A DNA stretch of 5,701 nt from Methylophilaceae bacterium. Lineage in GTDB: Bacteria; Pseudomonadota; Gammaproteobacteria; Burkholderiales; Methylophilaceae. The translations under genes and the position numbers were made by a program. Of this stretch, positions 5,641 to 5,701 are shown piece after piece; within the stretch, counting starts at the first letter, position 1; each line of letters opens with the position of its first letter. The stretch lies in contig JADGRN010000106.1 of NCBI GenBank assembly GCA_017880825.1, forward strand, positions 1 to 5,701, read 5' to 3'. Under the pieces are notes generated by a model. The model was not told the DNA's origin, ran no database searches, and was given only the letters and a program-made list of their open reading frames with translations.

Positions 5641-5701
5641 ATGAAACGCAGATTGTATTTCATGCTTCCGGACATCAGCGCAGCGCGACATGCATGGAAA
5701 G
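5641..5701 (+). CDS. N-terminal fragment of an uncharacterised protein (MKRRLYFMLPD...)
   Basis: Only 20 codons plus one base are inside the window: MKRRLYFMLPDISAARHAWK. The start is fixed by the AAGGAGG site. The opening K-R-R-L-Y-F-x-L-P-D-x-x-x-A-R pattern resembles the N-terminus of small betaproteobacterial hypothetical proteins that I recall as DUF1269-like, with a glycine-rich membrane region further on. That cannot be tested on so short a piece. It has its own ribosome site and lies beyond the hairpin, so it is likely a separate transcription unit from the rluB operon. Confidence 0.7.
   Translation, partial: MKRRLYFMLPDISAARHAWK

Noticed and set aside
1..5701. CRISPR array, insertion sequence, tRNA or other RNA gene, defence system
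   Set aside because: No spaced direct repeats, transposase motifs, cloverleaf sequences or defence-type domains are seen; nearly all bases are accounted for by conserved core genes.

Overview
The window is one strand-coherent, tightly packed housekeeping block, all on the + strand, followed by an operon boundary and the first codons of a different gene. Protein similarity, moderately high G+C and the gene order (PHP phosphatase, yciO, M50 protease, trpS, scpA, scpB, rluB) point to a betaproteobacterium. A member of the Nitrosomonadales such as a Gallionellaceae or Methylophilaceae relative is my best guess, but this is inference from remembered family sequences and no search was run. The ends of the block match the E. 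coli rnm(yciV)-yciO-rluB(yciL) neighbourhood, with the protease, trpS and scpAB lying between yciO and rluB.

Layout: 1-318 is the 3' end of a PHP-family nucleotide phosphatase. 318-944 is a YciO-type member of the Sua5/YrdC family, joined to it by a TAATG overlap. 972-1640 is a small site-2-type membrane metalloprotease (M50). 1650-2852 is tryptophanyl-tRNA synthetase of the long, ~400-residue type, with four C-terminal cysteines spaced almost as in Fe-S cluster-containing TrpRS. 2849-3643 (scpA) and 3633-4187 (scpB) encode the kleisin and winged-helix partners of SMC condensin and overlap each other and trpS. 4196-5347 is the 23S rRNA pseudouridine synthase RluB with a long basic tail. Junctions are overlaps of 1-11 nt or gaps of 8-27 nt, so the block is very probably co-transcribed; no promoter or terminator is evident inside it.

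After rluB come 293 bp of visibly AT-richer DNA holding one doubtful small ORF and a perfect 20-bp inverted repeat with a 6-nt loop (5529-5574), the best candidate for the operon's transcription end. A new gene with a near-perfect Shine-Dalgarno starts at 5641 and runs off the window.

Functionally the block mixes RNA and nucleotide turnover (PHP phosphatase, YciO), tRNA charging (TrpRS), ribosome modification (RluB), membrane proteolysis and chromosome condensation (ScpAB). I see no mobile element, CRISPR array, RNA gene or new multi-gene system. The most interesting points are the TrpRS cysteine quartet and the hairpin/small-ORF region.
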